Positions 52,558-61,021 of a stretch of 64,000 bases of DNA are shown in pieces (the first letter of the stretch is position 1; the number at the start of each line of letters is the position of its first letter). The notes beneath the pieces were generated by a model, which did no database searches, was not told the DNA's origin, and saw only the letters and a list, made by a program, of their open reading frames with translations. Position numbers and translations under genes: made by a program. The stretch is from Acidobacteriota bacterium (GTDB taxonomy: Bacteria > Acidobacteriota > Terriglobia > Acidiferrales > UBA7541). The DNA lies in NCBI GenBank assembly GCA_003224085.1, contig QHYK01000046.1, positions 1-64,000 of the forward strand. Reading direction: 5' to 3'.

Positions 52558-53943
52558 CTACGAAAGAGAAGACGGAAAAGTTCCTTCCACGCGATAGTCG
52601 TTCAACCGCAAACGTTTAGCCACCGAGGACGGAATCTCCGCATCAAGCCGCATATGCGAATCCTCGATTTCCGAGTGCAGAACGCGCCCCAGTGCGTGAA
52701 TCATGGCCAGGGTGCGGCCTTCGGCCAGTGGCAGCCGAATGGAAAGTGTGAGAAGCGGATCCACCGGCATCGCGGCATCCATGCGGCGCAGCAATTCGGC
52801 GATGCCCTCGGCCGTCAACGCGGAAGCCAGCACGGGCCCGTGGTCCCCAGCCCTTGCTGTAGAGGCCTCCAGAGCCTTTCGCTCCTCGGGGCTGAGGCGG
52901 TCCACCTTGTTCAGCACGTGCAACCGAGGGCGGTCCGCAACGTCGAGTTCGCGAAGAATTTTTTCGACATCCTCATCGAGCTCCTCGTGGTGGGGATTCG
53001 AGACATCGCTGACGTGCACAATGAGTGCTGCCTCCTGAACTTCCTCCAACGTGCCGCGGAACGCGGTCAGCAATCCTTTGGGCAAATCGCGAATAAAACC
53101 CACTGTATCCGACACCAGCACGCGGCGATTCGACATCAGACGGATCGCCCGGATGGTAGGATCGAGCGTGGCAAACATTTTTGAGGAGACCAGCACTTCG
53201 GCACGGCTCAGCACGTTGAACAACGTGGATTTGCCGGCGTTCGTGTAGCCCACCAGGGCAATGGTGCCCAAGGGAACCGCGTTGCGGGCCTCGCGGCGCA
53301 GCGCTCGCTGCTTGCGCACCTCGTCAATATTGGCCTGAATCTTGCGCACGCGCTCGCGAATCCGGCGCCGGTCGGTTTCCAGTTTTTTCTCGCCAGGCCC
53401 GCGTACGCCGATGCGTCCCGTGCCGCCTCCCGCCCCGCCGGCACCACCACCGCCGCTCTTGCCGCCGAGACGCGACATCGCCTTTCCTTTCCCGGTGAGC
53501 CGGGGAAGCAGGTAATTCAATTGCGCCAACTCCACCTGCAACTGGCCTTCGCGGCTGCGCGCATGGCGCGCGAAAATGTCCAGAATGAGCTGTGTGCGGT
53601 CAATGACGCGGCGGTCCGTGGCCGTTTCGATGTTCCGCTGCTGAACCGGAGAGAGGTTGCTGTCAAAAATAATGAGGGGCGCTTTAAGCGCCGCGGCTTC
53701 TGCGCGAATTTCGTCTAGTTTTCCCCGCCCGACCAGCGTGGCGGGATCGGCGGCTTCACGCAATTGGAAAACTGTGCCTGCAACTTCTGCCCCCGCGCTG
53801 CGCGCTAGCTCGACCAATTCCGAAAGCGACTCGCGGCCCTGCTCGCCCGCGGGCATCCCAGGAAAACGAGGCGCACGCCTCCACCCCACGCCAACCAGCA
53901 AGGCGCGCTCCGCGGTCGAGACTTGATGCTGAGTTTTCGTCAC
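52558..53943 (-). CDS. hflX: Ribosome-associated GTPase HflX
   Basis: 461 residues. An N-terminal HflX domain (GTVFQLREAADPATLVGRGKLDEI, LIIFDSNLSPVQQRNIE, DRTQLILDIFARHARSREGQLQVELAQL, the glycine-rich loop and RGPGEKKLETDRRRIRERV) precedes the G domain (VGYTNAGKSTLFNVLS, DTVGFIRDLP, NKVDRL). It splits stalled ribosomes under stress. In E. coli hflX is near miaA/hfq; here it is directly after miaA, a partly conserved neighbourhood. Confidence 0.96.
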   Translation of the reverse strand: MTKTQHQVSTAERALLVGVGWRRAPRFPGMPAGEQGRESLSELVELARSAGAEVAGTVFQLREAADPATLVGRGKLDEIRAEAAALKAPLIIFDSNLSPVQQRNIETATDRRVIDRTQLILDIFARHARSREGQLQVELAQLNYLLPRLTGKGKAMSRLGGKSGGGGAGGAGGGTGRIGVRGPGEKKLETDRRRIRERVRKIQANIDEVRKQRALRREARNAVPLGTIALVGYTNAGKSTLFNVLSRAEVLVSSKMFATLDPTIRAIRLMSNRRVLVSDTVGFIRDLPKGLLTAFRGTLEEVQEAALIVHVSDVSNPHHEELDEDVEKILRELDVADRPRLHVLNKVDRLSPEERKALEASTARAGDHGPVLASALTAEGIAELLRRMDAAMPVDPLLTLSIRLPLAEGRTLAMIHALGRVLHSEIEDSHMRLDAEIPSSVAKRLRLNDYRVEGTFPSSLS

Positions 53944-54005
53944 CGAAGCAGGTCAGGAGTCACAATACGATCTTGCGCTTTCTTGGAGGAGCGTCCGAAG
54001 CAGGA

Positions 54006-54983
54006 TTATACACCCGTCTCGCGGACCCCGCGACCTTCTTCGATTCCTTGAGATTTCAGAAACTTTAGGATCTCGGCTTGTGACTCTGAATCATCGCCAA
54101 AACCGGAAAACCACTGCACGCCAGATTCTTTTCGAAACCAGGTGACCTGGCGCTTGGCGTACCGCCGCGTGGCCTGTTGGATGGCTTCCCGGGCTTGTTC
54201 TATTGACAACTCGTTTCGCAGGACGGCGCGCAATTCGCGGTAACCGATAAAGTCAAACGGCTTGGCGTTCTCGTCCAATCCCTTATCGATCAGCTCTTGC
54301 ACTTCCCGCATCCATCCCTGCTCAAGCATAGACGAAGTCCGCGCGTCGATTCGCTCATAGAGCTCTTCGCGTGGGGGCATCAAGCCAATCTTCACGGCTC
54401 GCCAGCCTTCCAGAGGTTTTCTCCCCAGGCGATGCACTTCAGAGATTGGTTTGCGCGCCAACAAACAGACTTCGATGGCGCGAATCAGCTTTTGTCCATC
54501 GGCAGGGGAAATTTTCTGCGCGGCTTGAAGATCAAGCTTTCTGAGGATACGGTGCAAATGACCGGTTGGGTGCTCTTCCGTGCTGGCGCGCAACCTTGCG
54601 CGCAACTCTTCTGAGCGCTGCGGGATTTCCGCAAGGCCCTCGAGCAAGGCGCGCAAATACAATCCCGTGCCAACCGTGAGAACGGGCATCCGTTTTCTGT
54701 GCCGTAGATCCTCTAGGACTGCTAAGGCCCTTTCACGATATCCGCCGGCAGTCGCAGCTTCCTGCGGGTCGAGGACATCGATTAACTGGTGCGGCACACC
54801 GCGGCGCTCGGCCACAGGCGGCTTGGCCGTGCCAATATCGAATCCGCGATAAAGCTGCGTAGAATCGCAAGCGACGACCTCACCGCCAAGGCGCTCCGCA
54901 AGCCATACTCCCAGCGCGGATTTGCCCGATGCCGTCGGTCCGGCGATGGCAACGAGAAATGGCGGCGAGTTTTTGGGATTCAT
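54006..54983 (-). CDS. miaA: tRNA dimethylallyltransferase
   Basis: 325 residues. P-loop AIAGPTASGKSALGVWLAERLGGEVVACDSTQLYRGFDIGTAKP, then GVPHQLIDVLDP, GTGLYLRALLEGL, and the tRNA-binding FDFIGYRELRAVLRNELSIEQAREAIQQATRRYAKRQVTWFRKE. It adds a prenyl group to A37 of tRNAs reading U-initial codons. Its ATG overlaps the stop of a 32-residue membrane ORF (ATGA). Confidence 0.97.
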   Translation of the reverse strand: MNPKNSPPFLVAIAGPTASGKSALGVWLAERLGGEVVACDSTQLYRGFDIGTAKPPVAERRGVPHQLIDVLDPQEAATAGGYRERALAVLEDLRHRKRMPVLTVGTGLYLRALLEGLAEIPQRSEELRARLRASTEEHPTGHLHRILRKLDLQAAQKISPADGQKLIRAIEVCLLARKPISEVHRLGRKPLEGWRAVKIGLMPPREELYERIDARTSSMLEQGWMREVQELIDKGLDENAKPFDFIGYRELRAVLRNELSIEQAREAIQQATRRYAKRQVTWFRKESGVQWFSGFGDDSESQAEILKFLKSQGIEEGRGVRETGV

Positions 54984-55078
54984 CGAAACAGGAGATGCCG
55001 CGGGCGAACGAAGATAAAAATGAGCCCGAATAACGCGAGAAGAAGACTGCCAACAATCTGCTGGCGCCGGAGCTTCAT
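54980..55078 (-). CDS. 32-residue single-helix membrane microprotein
   Basis: ATG 55078 overlaps the tonB-like stop (ATGA) and its TGA overlaps the miaA ATG (ATGA). This double coupling argues that it is translated. The sequence begins MKLRRQQIVG, has a hydrophobic helix of about 16 residues (SLLLALFGLIFIFV), and ends RPRHLLFR. Positive charges sit on both sides of the helix. No homologue family is known to me. It could be a regulator of the membrane neighbour or only a ribosome-delivering spacer. Confidence 0.6.
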   Translation of the reverse strand: MKLRRQQIVGSLLLALFGLIFIFVRPRHLLFR

Positions 55079-56451
55079 TGGTAAGCGGCTTCGATCGGGA
55101 GATTGTACAGGAAAATAAATCGAAGCTCGATGTAAGGTCCGCTGAACGCAGGAGGCAGCGGTTCGAAGGGATTCGACGAACGGATCGCCGACACGGCCGC
55201 TCGGTCCAAAGGCTCTTTCCCCGAACTCATGACTCTCACGGGTTCGCCGCCCGGAACGGAGCCATTCTTCATGATGCGGAATTGCAGAGCCACGCGGCCG
55301 CGATCACCAAGCATCGCCGATTCGGGCATGACCGCGTACCAATTGCGCCGCACCTCCGCCACCACGCGGCTCATGTAATCGCTGAAGTCCACACCCTCGG
55401 TTGGGGTCAGGATCTGGTAGCCATTTCCAAACGCACCGCCGGAACCTTGCGAGCTATCTGCACCGCCGCTGAGTCCGCCGCCGGCTTTCGGCATGGGACC
55501 GCTGTACAGCCCGGACCGGCCGCCCGATGCATTGGGATTATTCTTGGCAGCGTCCCGGATAGTGTCCTGAAGTGAGCGGTTGAGCGAGGTCTTCGGCAGA
55601 ATCAAACCATGTTGCGGCTGGGGAGCATCCGGCGCTTCCAGTTTCAGAGCGGGCTTGGGCGCATCCGTTCTTGGCGGAGGCGCGACCGGCTGGGGATCAG
55701 GGGCCGGAGTCTCGGCCTTTGGCACCGGCGCGCTGGGCAGGTCTTTCAAAGGCTTCTCTGGTTGGGGGGCGGGCGCCGGTGCGGGCTCCGGCGCAACGTC
55801 TCGCAGTACTCGCGGGTCCACGTGTACTCTCGGCGGAGGAGGCAAGGGGCGCGAGGGAGGCTTCGACAGCTCGAAAGCTCCAGGGGGGAGCAGCACCCTC
55901 AATTGATTGCGGGCCATCTCGATTTCCGCCTGCGTTGGGTCGTGCGGCGGATACCATTTCGATTGCAGCAAAATCAGAGAAATCAATAGGATGTGAAAAA
56001 CGACCGAGGACGCCCGAGTCACGATCTGCCACTTGGCGGTTTCTTCCTTCTTCTCCGGAATCGCCAGTTGAACTTCGCCGGTCAGGAAGATGTCGGGCTC
56101 AACCAGGTCCGCGGGCGGTGGGAGAGTCAGCGGCTCAATGACCTCAGGAGGGGCGGCGCCAGCGGGCACAGTGATGCGCTCGTCAAGTTCGGTCGGCTGG
56201 AGCGGCACGGAAAAGTCTTCCCGAACACCATAGGCTTCGTGGCTCACATCGCGTGGCACGACTACACGCGCGGCAATGGACTCGAGCGGCAAATTCGATG
56301 GGATGGTGGATTCCCCGTTCAACGGAACAATGGGCAGCATCGCCGGCACGAGCGTGCGCTCATCCATGGTCGTGGGACGGCGCCGCTGGGTCGCCGAATC
56401 GGCTTTTGCCGGTGGACGAGCCCCCACCGGAACTAGGAAACGGGAGATCAT
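55075..56451 (-). CDS. TonB-family energy-transducing protein with long N-terminal extension
   Basis: 458 residues. Residues 1 to ~147 are a polar, Pro-rich region predicted cytoplasmic; a membrane helix follows at ~148-163 (ASSVVFHILLISLILLQ). A proline-rich periplasmic linker of about 150 residues comes next, then a C-terminal TonB fold (DYMSRVVAEVRRNWYAVMPESA...VALQFRIMKNGSV). A typical TonB starts directly with its membrane helix, so the N-terminal part is unusual. The ATG overlaps the stop of the Gfo/Idh gene. ExbB/ExbD genes are not nearby. Confidence 0.82.
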   Translation of the reverse strand: MISRFLVPVGARPPAKADSATQRRRPTTMDERTLVPAMLPIVPLNGESTIPSNLPLESIAARVVVPRDVSHEAYGVREDFSVPLQPTELDERITVPAGAAPPEVIEPLTLPPPADLVEPDIFLTGEVQLAIPEKKEETAKWQIVTRASSVVFHILLISLILLQSKWYPPHDPTQAEIEMARNQLRVLLPPGAFELSKPPSRPLPPPPRVHVDPRVLRDVAPEPAPAPAPQPEKPLKDLPSAPVPKAETPAPDPQPVAPPPRTDAPKPALKLEAPDAPQPQHGLILPKTSLNRSLQDTIRDAAKNNPNASGGRSGLYSGPMPKAGGGLSGGADSSQGSGGAFGNGYQILTPTEGVDFSDYMSRVVAEVRRNWYAVMPESAMLGDRGRVALQFRIMKNGSVPGGEPVRVMSSGKEPLDRAAVSAIRSSNPFEPLPPAFSGPYIELRFIFLYNLPIEAAYQ

Positions 56452-57449
56452 CTTGTCGTGTTTTCTCGCGCGGCAAATGCTGCTTCTGGTTGGACGCGCG
56501 CCGCGTGCTCCTGGATGCTTGCCATTACGCGGGAGGCCAGCGCCAGCGCCGCGCGTCCGGCGGCGCCGTTCGTCGGCGGCTCTTTGCGTGTGCGCACCGC
56601 GTCGACAAATGCCTCCAGCTCCGCGCGCAACGGTTCCACGGCAGGGGCATTCAGCTTTTCAAAGCCAAATTCCGGTTGTGGACCGGCTTTTTTTACGCCA
56701 ATGCGCAGGGCGTCGCGCCGCGTATAGTCTAGCGAAATGTACTCATGCTGCTGGAAGAAACGCATTTTGCGCACGCGTTCGGTGGAAACCCGGCTCGCCG
56801 TGACATTGGCTACCGCCCCGCCTGCAAATTCCAGCCGCGCATGGGCAATGTCCACTTTGTCCGTCAACACAGGGATTCCTACTGCCTTTACTTCGGTGAC
56901 GGGTTCCTTGACCAGCGCCAGCAGAATGTCGAGGTCGTGGATCATCAAGTCATAGATTACGTCCACGTCGAGACTCCGTGGAGTAAACACACCCAATCGG
57001 TGAACTTCAAAAAACAGCGGGCGGTTGAGAATCGGTTCCACGGCTCGCACTGCAGGATTGAAGCGCTCGGCATGGCCCACTTGCAGGATACGCTTGTTCT
57101 TCTTTGCCGATGAGAGGAGCGCGTCAGCCTCCGCCAAATCCATCGCCATGGGCTTCTCAACCAGGACGTCCAAGCCCATTTCCATCAGCCGGCAACCCAC
57201 TTGCGCATGCACGACGGTCGGCACCGCAACACTTACAGCATCCGCGCGGCCCTGCAAATCTTCAAGGTCTTGCAAAACCGGCGTATCAAACTCCGCTCGA
57301 ACCGCGGCGGCGCGTTGCGGGTTCTTATCGTAGACGCCAACAAGGTCCACACCTTCCAGTTCGCGGTACACGCGCGCGTGATTGCGCCCAAATTCGCCGA
57401 TACCTACGACGGCGACACGGATCCTCTTTGTTTCTGCCGCCGCGCTCAT
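56448..57449 (-). CDS. Gfo/Idh/MocA-family oxidoreductase in lipid A cluster
   Basis: 333 residues. Rossmann NAD(P) site RVAVVGIGEFGRNHARVY at the N-terminus, the EKP motif in DVLVEKPMAMDLAEAD, AERFNPAV, and the second-domain DVIYDLMIHDLDILLAL. It overlaps lpxI (ATGA upstream) and the TonB-like gene (ATGA downstream), so the three are made together. Members of this family include GnnA, which oxidises UDP-GlcNAc at C3 for 3-amino lipid A. No GnnB aminotransferase is present here, so that role is only a possibility. Confidence 0.88.
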   Translation of the reverse strand: MSAAAETKRIRVAVVGIGEFGRNHARVYRELEGVDLVGVYDKNPQRAAAVRAEFDTPVLQDLEDLQGRADAVSVAVPTVVHAQVGCRLMEMGLDVLVEKPMAMDLAEADALLSSAKKNKRILQVGHAERFNPAVRAVEPILNRPLFFEVHRLGVFTPRSLDVDVIYDLMIHDLDILLALVKEPVTEVKAVGIPVLTDKVDIAHARLEFAGGAVANVTASRVSTERVRKMRFFQQHEYISLDYTRRDALRIGVKKAGPQPEFGFEKLNAPAVEPLRAELEAFVDAVRTRKEPPTNGAAGRAALALASRVMASIQEHAARVQPEAAFAARENTTR

Positions 57450-58324
57450 TCCTTGTTGATTCCCCTGGTGACGCCTTTTGGTTCCGCAACTACGGCAGGA
57501 GGAAACGCCTGAATCGCAATTCCCGCGGCATTGGCCAACTCGATCAGCTTTGCTCTGTCGAAAAACAGCGTTCGTCCCGCATCCACGGCCAGGGCGGTGG
57601 CCCCGGCGCCTCTCATCAGTTCGACGGTGGCCAATCCAATCACAGGTACATCGAAGCGCATATCTTGCTGCGGCTTGCTCACTTTTACGACCACGAGCGG
57701 CTTGCCCGAGGCAATTCGCGCGGCCCGCGCGATGACTTCATCAGTGCCTTCCATGGCTTCGACAGCCACGCACGCACAGTCAGAGATAACCACGGTTTGC
57801 CCAATGTCCATCCCCGCGATTTGCTGCGCAAGGCTGTGGCCGTACGCGATATCTTCGGCTTCATGCTCATTTGGGGCGCGTCGCGTAAGCACACCAACAT
57901 CCGGCAACAACGGCTTTAAGAAAAGTGTCGAATCCACCAGCCGGATGCCTTCTTCTTCGAGCACGCGAGCCACGGCACCTATCAGGGCGTCCGTATTTTT
58001 TCGGGGAAGCGAAAACAGCAGCTTCGCCAGTTTCCAGTCCGGCCGGATGGCACTGAAAATCCTGTTGTGCTTCACTTGCCCAGCCATCACCGCCTGCGTT
58101 ACGCCCTCCTGGTGCATCAAGTCAATGGTCTTGCTCAACTCGCCCAGGCTTACCCAGTTCACGCGTTTAGCGGCTTTCTCAAGTTCGGGCGAAGCTTCTT
58201 CTTTTAGCGCGATGACCGCCATTTCAATCCCTTGGCTGCGCGCCCCTTCCAACACGAGAAACGGGAATCGCCCATTTCCGGCGATGAGCCCCCAACCTGT
58301 CGTGTTGGCGTTCGTTTCCGGCAT
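57446..58324 (-). CDS. lpxI: UDP-2,3-diacylglucosamine pyrophosphatase LpxI
   Basis: 292 residues, DUF1009/LpxI family. Motifs: N-terminal GLIAGNGRFPFLVLEGARSQGIEM, GELSKTIDLMHQEGVTQAVMAGQVKHNRIF, AYGHSLAQQIAGMDIGQTVVI and AVEAMEGTDEVIARAA, then VPVIGLATVELMRGAGATALAVDAGRTLFFD. It cleaves UDP-diacyl-GlcN to lipid X, replacing LpxH in many bacteria. It lies 16 bp after lpxA; its stop overlaps the next gene. Confidence 0.93.
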   Translation of the reverse strand: MPETNANTTGWGLIAGNGRFPFLVLEGARSQGIEMAVIALKEEASPELEKAAKRVNWVSLGELSKTIDLMHQEGVTQAVMAGQVKHNRIFSAIRPDWKLAKLLFSLPRKNTDALIGAVARVLEEEGIRLVDSTLFLKPLLPDVGVLTRRAPNEHEAEDIAYGHSLAQQIAGMDIGQTVVISDCACVAVEAMEGTDEVIARAARIASGKPLVVVKVSKPQQDMRFDVPVIGLATVELMRGAGATALAVDAGRTLFFDRAKLIELANAAGIAIQAFPPAVVAEPKGVTRGINKE

Positions 58325-58340
58325 GAAATGAGCAGCCCGC

Positions 58341-59126
58341 CTACTTCACGATGCCGCGCTCGGCAGTTTCAATAAACTGAATCAATTCCTGCACGTCCGC
58401 CGAATCGCCCAGTGTCTTTTTCATCTCTGCCAAAGCCTGCGAGGTGTTCAACTTCGACCGTATCAGCAGCCGGTAGGCGCGCTTAAGCGTCTGCAGGCGC
58501 TCGGGCGAGAATCCTTTACGCTCCAGGCCGATCGTGTTGATGCCAAAACTTCTAGTCTCGCGCTCGGTAACGATTTTCGAGAACGGCGGGACGTCTTGCG
58601 TAATCACTGTTGATGCACCGATGTAAGCGTAGCGCCCGATGCGGCAAAACTGGTGCACCGGGCAAAACGCGCCGATGGTCACATAATCTTCAATGGTCAC
58701 GTGCCCTGCCAGCGTGGCTCCGTTCACCAAGAGCGTATGGCTGCCAACCTGGCAATCGTGCCCAACATGGGAATACGCGAGAAATAAGTTATCGTCCCCC
58801 AAACAAGTCTTGCCGCCGCCCTTTTGCGTGCCGCGGTTCACGGTTACGTATTCGCGAAAAATATTTCCTTCGCCGGCAATCAGCTCGACGCGCTGGCCTC
58901 GAAACGTGTAGTCCTGCGGGTCACCGCCAATCACGCAAAAAGCATGAAAGACACTGTTCTTGCCGAATCGCGATGGTCCCTCGACCACCGCATGGGCGCG
59001 CACCACGCAGCCTTCGCCGAGCTCTACGTTTTCGCCCACCACCGCGTACGCGCCAACCCGAACACCTTTCCCTAGCTTTGCGCTCTCCGCTACCGTCGCT
59101 TGCGGATGAATTTCCGGCTTGGTCAT
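58341..59126 (-). CDS. lpxA: UDP-N-acetylglucosamine acyltransferase LpxA
   Basis: 261 residues of left-handed beta-helix hexapeptide repeats (IHPQATVAESAKLGKGVRVGAYAVVGENVELGEGCVV). Catalytic region NRGTQKGGGKTCLGDDNLFLAYSHVGHDCQVG includes the histidine of AYSHVGHD. The C-terminal helices follow (GFSPERLQTLKRAYRLLIRS). It transfers a 3-hydroxyacyl chain to UDP-GlcNAc, the first step of lipid A synthesis, implying an outer membrane. The ATG overlaps the fabZ stop (ATGA). Confidence 0.96.
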   Translation of the reverse strand: MTKPEIHPQATVAESAKLGKGVRVGAYAVVGENVELGEGCVVRAHAVVEGPSRFGKNSVFHAFCVIGGDPQDYTFRGQRVELIAGEGNIFREYVTVNRGTQKGGGKTCLGDDNLFLAYSHVGHDCQVGSHTLLVNGATLAGHVTIEDYVTIGAFCPVHQFCRIGRYAYIGASTVITQDVPPFSKIVTERETRSFGINTIGLERKGFSPERLQTLKRAYRLLIRSKLNTSQALAEMKKTLGDSADVQELIQFIETAERGIVK

Positions 59127-59590
59127 TTTGCGGATTTTTCCGCCTGCGCGGCCGATGGCCGGTCAATCATCTTGCACATCAACGTCGCCTCGGCGGCAAG
59201 CTGCCCGTTGACTGTCGCTCTCCCCGCCAGCTTGCAGAAGTCGCCGCGCCAGTTAAGCACCTTCATTTCGACACGCAATTGATCTCCCGGGACGACCGGC
59301 CGGCGAAACCGCGCGCCATCCACGGCCGCAAAATAAAGTAGTTTCTTCTCGCGGTCGGGAACTTCTTGCAACAGAAGTAGCCCCCCGGTCTGCGCCATGG
59401 ACTCGATAATCAGTACGCCAGGCATGACTGGTGCGCCCGGAAAGTGTCCCTGGAAGTATGTTTCGTTAATCGTTACGTTTTTCACGCCCACGATGCTCTT
59501 CAAGCGCTCCATTTCTACGACGGCATCGACAAACAGAAACGGGTAGCGGTGCGGCAGAATCTTTTGTATTTCTACGACGTCCATGATCAT
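59123..59590 (-). CDS. fabZ: 3-hydroxyacyl-[ACP] dehydratase FabZ
   Basis: 155 residues from ATG 59590 (CGGAGACCGCGA precedes it; ATG 59584 is also possible; the in-frame extension to 59653 does not look conserved). Hotdog fold with catalytic HRYPFLFVD and GHFPGAPVMPGVLIIESMAQTGG, the latter containing the conserved glutamate. It supplies acyl chains for phospholipids and competes with LpxA for 3-hydroxyacyl-ACP. It is the first gene of the train fabZ-lpxA-lpxI-Gfo/Idh-tonB-microORF-miaA. Confidence 0.95.
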   Translation of the reverse strand: MIMDVVEIQKILPHRYPFLFVDAVVEMERLKSIVGVKNVTINETYFQGHFPGAPVMPGVLIIESMAQTGGLLLLQEVPDREKKLLYFAAVDGARFRRPVVPGDQLRVEMKVLNWRGDFCKLAGRATVNGQLAAEATLMCKMIDRPSAAQAEKSAK

Positions 59591-59801
59591 TCGCGGTCTC
59601 CGCAGCCGCACACCCGCTCGGCGGCGCCTGGCACCTTCCCGGGAAAACTCCAATTATAAGCGAACCGCAGCCTCCGCGATACGCGCTCTTCCCGTGAGGC
59701 AACCTCACCGCTTTGGCGGCGCTGTATGTCGGCTCTCCCTTCGGGCCATTTCTGGAGCGAAAGTTGCCCTGCCTTCCAAGCGCTGCTAGCATGTCGGCGC
59801 C

Positions 59802-60959
59802 ATGGCGGACTCCTCCTTGCCCTTGGAATTGCTTAGCGCTCTGAGGCCACGCCTGCCGGAAATGCTCCGCGTCTTACGGCGCTTCGTGACCAGCGAATCG
59901 CCCAGCCTGGAAAAGGCTGCTGCGGACCGTTGTTGCGGCGTCATCAGAAGAGAGTGGCGGACGCGTGGCGCGCGCGCCAGCCGCATTCCCCAAAAACACC
60001 GCGGGGACCATTTGCGCATGACTTACGGTGAGAATCTGTCTCAGCTCTCCGGTCAGATTCTCGTGCTCGGCCATTACGATACGGTCTATCGAACAGGTAC
60101 TTTGGCGAAAATGCCCTTCCGCGTCTCCGGCGGCAGAGCCTACGGCCCCGGGATCTTCGACATGAAGGCAGGCATTGTTCAGGCGCTTTTTGCGCTCGAG
60201 GCGGTCCAAAATGCCAAGCTCCGTTTGCGAAAGAAGCTGGTCTTCCTCTGGACCTCTGACGAGGAAATCGGCAGCCAATCTTCGCGCAAACTGATCGAAA
60301 CCGAGGCGCGCCGCAGCGATGCGGTTTTCGTCCTTGAGCCTTCTTTCGGCCCGCGCGGCCTCCTAAAAACAGCGCGCAAAGGTGTTGGTCAAGCTGAATT
60401 GTCGGTGCATGGCCGCGCTTCTCACGCCGGCCTCGCCCCGGAGGAAGGCATCAACGCCGTCCACGAACTGGCTGCGCAAGTCACCCGATTCGAAAAATGG
60501 AACGACCCTCGCCGTGGAGTAAGTATCAACGCCGACGTAATCGAGGGCGGTTCCCGCACCAATGTGATTGCGGAACAGGCTCGTGCCCTTCTCGACCTGC
60601 GAGCCCTCCGGCTTTCCGATGTGCGGCGCATCGAGAGGCAACTGCACGCGCTGCGCCCCATCCTCAAAGGCGCACAACTGAAAATCACCGGTGGCTTCGA
60701 CCGCCCTCCGCTCGAACACAAGATGTGCGCCGTGCTGTTCAGGCGCGCGAAGTTTCTGGCAAAGCAAATGAATCTTGCGCTTGGCGAATGTACCGTCGGC
60801 GGCGGTTCCGACGGAAACTTCACAGGCGCGCTTGGCATTCCCACGCTGGACGGGCTGGGCGCCGTCGGCGATGGCGCGCACTCAGACCACGAATACATCT
60901 TTATAAACAGCATGCCCGCCCGCGCCGCGCTTCTTGCTGCACTCCTGGCCAGCAGCTAG
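59802..60959 (+). CDS. M20-family zinc peptidase, cytoplasmic
   Basis: 385 residues without a signal peptide. Metal and catalytic motifs: ILVLGHYDTVY (His and Asp), RAYGPGIFDMKAGIVQAL (bridging Asp), LWTSDEEIGSQSS (Glu pair), and C-terminal GAHSDHEYIFINS (His). The lid domain begins GVGQAELSVHGRASHAG. This is the carboxypeptidase-G2/ArgE-like branch; the substrate may be an N-acyl amino acid or folate-type conjugate. It is divergent from fabZ. Confidence 0.88.
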   Translation: MADSSLPLELLSALRPRLPEMLRVLRRFVTSESPSLEKAAADRCCGVIRREWRTRGARASRIPQKHRGDHLRMTYGENLSQLSGQILVLGHYDTVYRTGTLAKMPFRVSGGRAYGPGIFDMKAGIVQALFALEAVQNAKLRLRKKLVFLWTSDEEIGSQSSRKLIETEARRSDAVFVLEPSFGPRGLLKTARKGVGQAELSVHGRASHAGLAPEEGINAVHELAAQVTRFEKWNDPRRGVSINADVIEGGSRTNVIAEQARALLDLRALRLSDVRRIERQLHALRPILKGAQLKITGGFDRPPLEHKMCAVLFRRAKFLAKQMNLALGECTVGGGSDGNFTGALGIPTLDGLGAVGDGAHSDHEYIFINSMPARAALLAALLASS

Positions 60960-61021
60960 GACAAACCAAGGTTTGAACGGAGCTCGAATTGAAGATTTGG
61001 ATCTGGTCTTGGAAACACCCA

